Assembly: GCA_030834765.1 (NCBI GenBank)
Contig: JAUQXG010000341.1
Coordinates: 1-10,059, forward strand
Length of the DNA: 10,059 nt
DNA from: Lutispora sp.
Lineage (GTDB): Bacteria; Bacillota; Clostridia; Lutisporales; Lutisporaceae
Direction: 5' to 3'
The translations under genes were made by a program, and so were the position numbers. The notes beneath the pieces were generated by a model, which saw only the letters and a list, made by a program, of their open reading frames with translations, ran no database searches and had not been told where the DNA came from. Numbering within the stretch: the stretch's first letter is position 1; the number at the start of each line of letters is the position of its first letter. Positions 6,179 through 10,059 of the stretch are shown here, one piece after another.

Positions 6179-6194
6179 CATGACATATGTCATG
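6179..6194. promoter_or_regulatory. Perfect 16-bp palindrome, likely Crp/Fnr-family operator
   Basis: CATGACATATGTCATG is a perfect palindrome with ATGAC half-sites spaced 4 bp apart, the 5-4-5 geometry of Fnr-like sites. It lies at about +11 to +26 of the regulator's own transcript, where it would block transcription. It is centred near -40 of the divergent transporter promoter, where class II activators bind. The adjacent Crp/Fnr-like protein is the likely ligand. Confidence 0.7.
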
Positions 6195-6211
6195 TGCAAA
6201 TTTATATAGAT

Positions 6212-6240
6212 ATTGTAATTTATTTATAAAGAGTTGTAAA
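6212..6240 (-). promoter_or_regulatory. Promoter of the Crp/Fnr-family gene
   Basis: On the minus strand TTTACA (6240-6235) and TACAAT (6217-6212), each one base off consensus, are 17 bp apart. Transcription should start near 6205, upstream of the palindrome and the ribosome binding site. Confidence 0.65.
6214..6219 (+). promoter_or_regulatory. -10 element of the DMT transporter operon, activator-dependent
   Basis: TGTAAT is one base from TATAAT. The expected -35 region (about 6191-6196) is poor and is covered by the edge of the palindrome, as in class II Crp/Fnr activation. It overlaps the -10 of the divergent regulator promoter, so the two promoters should compete. Confidence 0.4.
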
Positions 6241-6259
6241 GTTCAGGAGGAATTTATAT

Positions 6260-6682
6260 ATGTATAAAAACTTAGCTCTTATAAATGGTATTATACTTGC
6301 TGTAATGATTTTCTTAAATGGAATGTTAGCAATCATAACAGGGCCTTATATGAGTACATTCATATATCATGTGCTAGGATTTATATTGATTATGACCATA
6401 TCTATCATAAAGAAAAACAGGTTTTCAAATCTAAAAAAGGTGCCGCTTATGTTTTTTCTGCCAGGTATATTAAGTGTTATAACTATATTTTTAAACAATA
6501 TATCTATCCCTGAAATAGGATTAACGCTTGCTATAGGAGTGACTTTATTTGGGCAGCTTATCATGTCTAGCTTGGTGGAGCATTTTGGATTGTTTGGAAT
6601 GCCAGTTAATAGGTTTAAGAAAGAAAAAATACTAGGATTTTCAATCATTTCACTTGGAACAATCATTATGATTGCCCTGTAA
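6260..6682 (+). CDS. DMT-family transporter subunit (YdcZ/DUF606 type), first of pair
   Basis: This 140-residue membrane protein belongs to the drug/metabolite transporter superfamily, YdcZ (DUF606) branch. Five hydrophobic segments are visible at about 4-26, 33-50, 61-83, 86-106 and 124-140. Family marks are the Asn in the first helix (N20-G21) and the GQ pair (G98-Q99) in the fourth. These half-size proteins must pair to form a full ten-helix transporter. AGGAGG lies 9 nt before the ATG. The second subunit starts 11 nt after its stop, which suggests a heterodimer. The substrate is unknown; the co-transcribed nucleotidase-like HAD gene hints at a nucleobase, nucleoside or related metabolite, but that is only inference. 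Confidence 0.85.
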   Translation: MYKNLALINGIILAVMIFLNGMLAIITGPYMSTFIYHVLGFILIMTISIIKKNRFSNLKKVPLMFFLPGILSVITIFLNNISIPEIGLTLAIGVTLFGQLIMSSLVEHFGLFGMPVNRFKKEKILGFSIISLGTIIMIAL

Positions 6683-6693
6683 GGAGGGGTAAA

Positions 6694-7158
6694 ATGGTAT
6701 ATATATTCTTATCGTTTCTAACAGGTATAACAATAGTTATCAATATGATGTTAAATGGCAATCTTGCTCAAAGAGAAGGTATGCTAAATGGAGTTGTGAT
6801 AAACTATTTAATGGCTACAGTATCTTCTATGATACTTTGTGCTATGATGATGAAATCTATGCCATCTTATTCCGCTATAAGATCTATTCCCCTACCATAT
6901 TTCCTAGGAGGTTTTATAGGAGTTTTAACAACCTATATGTTTAACATAATCGTCCCTAAAGTGCCTGCGGTATATGTAGTGATGCTTCGCTTCATAGGTC
7001 AAATACTTACAAGTGCAATCATAGATTATATATACTTAGATATTTTTTCTAAGGGCAAGGTAATAGGAGGAGTGCTATTCCTTATAGGACTTGTATTGAA
7101 TGCGAAAGTTGATAATAAGTACGAACAAGGAAATCTTAAATTAAGTGAGAATGCTTAA
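6694..7158 (+). CDS. DMT-family transporter subunit (YdcZ/DUF606 type), second of pair
   Basis: This 154-residue membrane protein is a paralogue of the preceding gene. Five hydrophobic segments lie at about 2-20, 34-53, 68-87, 92-115 and 122-137. It keeps the DUF606 marks NGNLA (21-25) in helix 1 and FIGQ (100-103) in helix 4. The tail after residue 138 is hydrophilic and charged, unlike the first subunit, which ends inside its last helix. AAGGAGGGG sits just before the ATG and the gap to the upstream gene is 11 nt. Unequal subunits in tandem are typical of heterodimeric small multidrug-type carriers. A wide gap (45 nt) without terminator leads to the HAD gene. Confidence 0.85.
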   Translation: MVYIFLSFLTGITIVINMMLNGNLAQREGMLNGVVINYLMATVSSMILCAMMMKSMPSYSAIRSIPLPYFLGGFIGVLTTYMFNIIVPKVPAVYVVMLRFIGQILTSAIIDYIYLDIFSKGKVIGGVLFLIGLVLNAKVDNKYEQGNLKLSENA

Positions 7159-7203
7159 GCATGTTGAATCATTAGAAAATCTAACTTTATGAGGAGGTTT
7201 ATT

Positions 7204-7893
7204 ATGAAATACGAGATAATAATATTTGATGCAGATGAGACTTTATTTGATTTCAAAAAATCCGAAAGAGATGCTTTTAAAAATACGATGCTTGAATTTG
7301 ACATAGAATATGATGAAAATCATCATTTAAAAATTTACCACGATATCAATACGGCTATATGGAAAGAGTTTGAGTGTGGATTGATCACTCAGGAAAAGTT
7401 AAAGATCGAGAGATTTAAAAGATTATCACATAGCTTAAATACTGCATTTGATGAGGGCAAATTTGCAAAAGCCTATATGAAGCATTTATCTCTTGCATCT
7501 TTTTTATATGAAGATAGTATGGACCTTGTAGAAAGTCTGCATAAGAATTATAGACTTACTATTATTACCAACGGTCTTAAAGATGTTCAGGATAAGAGAA
7601 TCAGAAAATCTGTTATAGGAAAATACTTTGAGGATATCGTAATATCTGAAGAGGTTTTGGTATCAAAACCAGATCCTAGAATATTTGAGCAGACTTTAAA
7701 TAATATAAGGCATACTGATAAGAGCAAGGTATTAATAGTAGGAGATAGTTTAACCTCTGATATACAAGGCGGGATAAATTTTGGCATAGATACTTGCTGG
7801 TTTAATCCTGATAAAATGGTAAACAAAACAGGGATAAATCCTACTTATGAGATTTTTAATTTAATGGAGCTTAAGGATATACTTGAAAAATAG
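7204..7893 (+). CDS. YjjG-family HAD phosphatase (noncanonical pyrimidine nucleotidase-like)
   Basis: This 229-residue cytosolic phosphatase has all haloacid dehalogenase motifs. FDADETLF (8-15) carries nucleophile D9 and acid/base D11; a helical cap follows; then ITNG (motif II), SKPDPRIFE with the motif III lysine, and VGDSLTSDIQGG (motif IV). Order, length and the DADETLF and ISEEV phrases match YjjG, which dephosphorylates pyrimidine and modified nucleoside monophosphates to keep them out of DNA. I take the ATG at 7204, with GAGGAGG 6 nt upstream; the ATG at 7189 lies against that site. It is the last gene of the transporter operon, before a terminator. Assignment to the family is firm, the exact substrate is not. 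Confidence 0.88.
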   Translation: MKYEIIIFDADETLFDFKKSERDAFKNTMLEFDIEYDENHHLKIYHDINTAIWKEFECGLITQEKLKIERFKRLSHSLNTAFDEGKFAKAYMKHLSLASFLYEDSMDLVESLHKNYRLTIITNGLKDVQDKRIRKSVIGKYFEDIVISEEVLVSKPDPRIFEQTLNNIRHTDKSKVLIVGDSLTSDIQGGINFGIDTCWFNPDKMVNKTGINPTYEIFNLMELKDILEK

Positions 7894-7935
7894 ATATAAA
7901 TTCAGAAAAGGCCTGTCGCGAAATAGAACTAAAAG

Positions 7936-7979
7936 AATACAGACTGAAGCAAAATATATTTGTTCCAGTCTGTATTTTT
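7936..7979. terminator. Bidirectional intrinsic terminator between convergent genes
   Basis: AATACAGACTG (7936-7946) pairs with CAGTCTGTATT (7966-7976), and inner bases extend the stem (AGCAAA with ATTTGTT). The plus strand ends in TTTTT and the minus strand in ATTCTTTT. It therefore serves both the DMT-HAD operon and the convergent patB-like gene, whose stop codon lies at 7980-7982. Confidence 0.85.
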
Positions 7980-9140
7980 CTATAAAGCCTCTTTTATCCT
8001 ATTCAGTGCTTCTTCCAGAATTGATCTTGGGCAGCCTAGATTTATTCTAGCGAAGCCTTCCCCTTTTTTGCCAAAGGCTATTCCATTATTGAGCGCTACC
8101 TTTGCTTTGTTTATTAGGAAGTTGTCCAAATCCTGGGCTTTCGGGAAAAGTGCTCTAAAGTCCAGCCAGCCTAAGTATGTTGCTTCTGGCTTTCTATATT
8201 TTATTTCTGGCATATTTTCTTTTATAAAGGTTTCCATATAATCCGAGTTTCCTTCTATATATTCTAAAACTTCCTTCAACCATATTTCTCCATATTTATA
8301 GGCCGCTTCCATTGCTGTAAGTCCAAATATATTGAGACTCCCTATGTGTAGGCTTTCGCTAATTTTTAGATATATACCCTTTATATCTTCATTGGGTATT
8401 ACCACTATAGATGAGAAAAGTCCAGCTATGTTGAAGGTTTTGCTTGGAGCCATAGCTGCAGCTGCAATATCTCTATACTTTTCATCCAAGGATAAAATGG
8501 AAGTAAACTTTGCTCTTTTAAATAAAAGGTCTGAATGTATTTCATCGGAAAATATCTTCACATCATATTTCAGGCAAATATCTGCCATCTTTTTTAGCTC
8601 TTCTTTATTCCAGGCTCTGCCTATTGGGTTATGCGGATTGCATAATATAAAAAGCTTTACGTCATTTTCTCTTATCTGCTTTTCAAAATCCTCAAAATCT
8701 ATGGTATAATAGCCTTCATTTTCTATGAGCTGATTTTCTATCATCACTCTGTTATTGTCTTTTACACTGGAGTAAAAGGGAGGATAAACAGGGGTTTGTA
8801 TCATTATCTTTTCTCCTTCTTTTGTAAAGGCAAGTACGGCTAGGCAAAATGCTGTCACAATTCCAGGACATGGCAGTATCCATCCTTCATCTATGTATAG
8901 GCTATTTCTTTTTTCATTCCATTCTATAAAAGGCTGAAAAACTTCTTTTGAGCCAATTGGATATCCAAAAACTCCATGATTTGCTCTTTCTATGATTGCT
9001 TCTATTATTTTCGGACTTGATTTAAAATCCATATCTGCAACCCATAGGGGTAAAATATCATCCCTTCCATATACTGCTTTTAATCCATCCCATTTGACAC
9101 AATCTGTATTTCTTCTATCAACTAAAACATCAAAATCCAT
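7980..9140 (-). CDS. patB: Cystathionine beta-lyase / aminotransferase of the MalY-PatB family
   Basis: This 386-residue fold-type I PLP enzyme matches PatB of Bacillus in length (about 387) and motif order. Seen are LWVADMDF (32-39), GYPIGSKE (59-66), CNPHNPIGR (167-175), SDEIHSDL (198-205) with the PLP-nitrogen aspartate D199, the Schiff-base lysine K234 in APSKTFNIAG, and the carboxylate-binding arginine in RINLGCPR (365-372). It cleaves C-S bonds of cystathionine and related cysteine conjugates to a thiol, pyruvate and ammonia, in the cytosol, in methionine biosynthesis or sulfur salvage. GGAGGG lies 8 nt before the ATG. It is monocistronic, between its own promoter region and the shared terminator. 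A pure transaminase role is less likely. Confidence 0.9.
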   Translation of the reverse strand: MDFDVLVDRRNTDCVKWDGLKAVYGRDDILPLWVADMDFKSSPKIIEAIIERANHGVFGYPIGSKEVFQPFIEWNEKRNSLYIDEGWILPCPGIVTAFCLAVLAFTKEGEKIMIQTPVYPPFYSSVKDNNRVMIENQLIENEGYYTIDFEDFEKQIRENDVKLFILCNPHNPIGRAWNKEELKKMADICLKYDVKIFSDEIHSDLLFKRAKFTSILSLDEKYRDIAAAAMAPSKTFNIAGLFSSIVVIPNEDIKGIYLKISESLHIGSLNIFGLTAMEAAYKYGEIWLKEVLEYIEGNSDYMETFIKENMPEIKYRKPEATYLGWLDFRALFPKAQDLDNFLINKAKVALNNGIAFGKKGEGFARINLGCPRSILEEALNRIKEAL

Positions 9141-9188
9141 TTATTTCCCTCCAATACTCAATATGAATCAGCTTCTTTGCCTTTCACT

Positions 9189-9194
9189 ATTATA
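9189..9194 (-). promoter_or_regulatory. -10 element, probable patB promoter
   Basis: A perfect TATAAT on the minus strand lies about 50 nt before the start codon. The -35 region 17 bp further up is poor. No riboswitch or T-box fits in the short leader, so any sulfur control would have to act through a protein. Confidence 0.5.
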
Positions 9195-9256
9195 TTAACA
9201 CAATCTCTAATTTGGAGAATGAAAAAAATAGAAACAAATCCTGATTTATTTAAAAT

Positions 9257-9300
9257 AAAAGTCCCCTATGACAGATCATAAACTGTCATAGGGAACTTTT
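9257..9300 (-). terminator. Intrinsic terminator of the sstT gene
   Basis: CCCTATGACAG (9264-9274) pairs perfectly with CTGTCATAGGG (9283-9293). After one mismatch the stem continues with AAAAGT/ACTTTT (9257-9262 with 9295-9300). Read leftwards it ends in CTTTTATTTTA, so it ends the sstT transcript 33 nt after its stop. Confidence 0.9.
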
Positions 9301-9332
9301 GTAGGTATAAAAATAATACCACGACTTAATTT

Positions 9333-10059
9333 CTATTTATTAATAACGATTTTTTTCCCTTCTTTACGCCACTGACCAAATTCAGCTGCTGCTGTGAAAA
9401 GTACATCAGTAGATGAGTTAAGTGCTGTTTCGCAAGAATCTTGTATAACACCTACGATAAAGCCTACACCAACTACCTTCATAGCAATCTCATTTGGTAT
9501 TCCAAATAAACTGCATGCTAAAGGAATCAAAAGTAGTGAACCACCAGCTACACCTGAAGCACCGCAAGCGCATACAGCCGCCAGTACGCTGAGGATTAAT
9601 GCTGTAGGTAAATCCACTGAAATGCCAAGAGTTTTAACCGCCGCAAGGGTCAAAACAGAAATAGTAACAGCTGCACCAGCCATGTTGATGGTGGCACCTA
9701 GTGGTATAGATACAGAATAGGTATCCTTATCTAAACCTAGTTTTTCACACAAACTCATATTTACAGGAATGTTTGCTGCTGAGCTACGTGTAAAGAATGC
9801 TGTAATCCCACTTTCCTTTAAGCATTTAAAAACAAGTGGAAATGGGTTTTGACGAATTTTTATGAACACAATGATTGGATTGACAACAACGGCTACAAAT
9901 ATCATGCAACCAACCAAAACTAAAAGTAATTGTCCATAGCTGAGTAAGGTTTGGATTCCACTTGTAGCAATAGAATCAAATACAAGACCCATGATTCCTA
10001 ATGGGGCAAATTTTATGACCCATATAACGATTTGAGATAGTGCATCTGAAAAATTAACT
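9333..10059 (-). CDS. sstT: Serine/threonine:Na+ symporter SstT (partial, C-terminal part)
   Basis: This is the C-terminal 241 or so residues of a dicarboxylate/amino acid:cation symporter (DAACS family); the 5' end lies beyond the right edge, and the frame is open to the last base. SstT takes up serine and threonine with sodium across the cytoplasmic membrane. The sequence is almost colinear with E. coli Sst[15 protein letters not shown] (hairpin HP1), [14 protein letters not shown] (helix 7, the NMDGT-equivalent), [19 protein letters not shown] (hairpin HP2) and [13 protein letters not shown] (helix 8, sodium and substrate ligands). The end [16 protein letters not shown] is cytoplasmic. The ATG at 9992-9990 is internal, not the start. 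A strong terminator follows. Confidence 0.95.
   Translation of the reverse strand, partial: VNFSDALSQIVIWVIKFAPLGIMGLVFDSIATSGIQTLLSYGQLLLVLVGCMIFVAVVVNPIIVFIKIRQNPFPLVFKCLKESGITAFFTRSSAANIPVNMSLCEKLGLDKDTYSVSIPLGATINMAGAAVTISVLTLAAVKTLGISVDLPTALILSVLAAVCACGASGVAGGSLLLIPLACSLFGIPNEIAMKVVGVGFIVGVIQDSCETALNSSTDVLFTAAAEFGQWRKEGKKIVINK

Noticed and set aside
7189..7203. Earlier ATG for the HAD phosphatase
   Set aside because: It overlaps the strong GAGGAGG that serves the ATG at 7204, and family members begin close to the DxD motif.
7960..9198. Several plus-strand ORFs across the patB-like gene
   Set aside because: They are antisense to an intact, full-length enzyme with all catalytic motifs and have no ribosome binding sites.
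9394..9720. Plus-strand 108-codon ORF
   Set aside because: It is antisense to sstT, whose product matches E. coli SstT closely along its length.

Overview
The window looks like chromosomal DNA from a low-GC Gram-positive bacterium, most likely a member of the Clostridia. The evidence is the strongly A+T-rich sequence, GGAGG-type ribosome binding sites ahead of almost every gene, compact intrinsic terminators, and gene families (YdcZ-type DMT pairs, YjjG, PatB, OhrR-type MarR, DUF6273) common in anaerobic Firmicutes. I see no rRNA, tRNA, CRISPR array or intact mobile element.

Left part (1-2410, all coding on the minus strand): the N-terminal half of a PLP-dependent aminotransferase runs off the left edge. 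Behind it lies a group that looks rearranged: a 59-residue orphan ORF, a DUF6273 protein with a C-terminus like diversified C-type-lectin-fold proteins, and a textbook MerR-type promoter (19-bp spacer with internal dyad) followed by only the first 12 or so codons of a MerR regulator. Further right are start-less, decayed coding remnants (about 2000-2410).

Middle (2500-5400, plus strand): a stand-alone small cupin, then a tight three-gene operon: flavodoxin-like protein, OhrR-type MarR regulator with the full peroxide-sensing Cys/Tyr/Tyr set, and a radical SAM enzyme with a reduced SPASM-like tail. The operon has a near-consensus promoter overlapped by OhrR-box-like inverted repeats and ends at a 16-bp-stem terminator. 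The likely logic is a peroxide-responsive regulator controlling a radical SAM enzyme together with its electron donor. This is the most interesting unit in the window.

Right part (5476-10059): a Crp/Fnr-family regulator is divergent from an operon of two half-size DMT (YdcZ/DUF606) transporter subunits and a YjjG-like HAD phosphatase. A perfect 16-bp palindrome sits between them, downstream of the regulator's own promoter and near -40 of the transporter promoter. Convergent to that operon, and sharing its terminator, is a PatB/MalY-type cystathionine beta-lyase. Last is the C-terminal two-thirds of the Na+/serine-threonine symporter SstT, which runs off the right edge.
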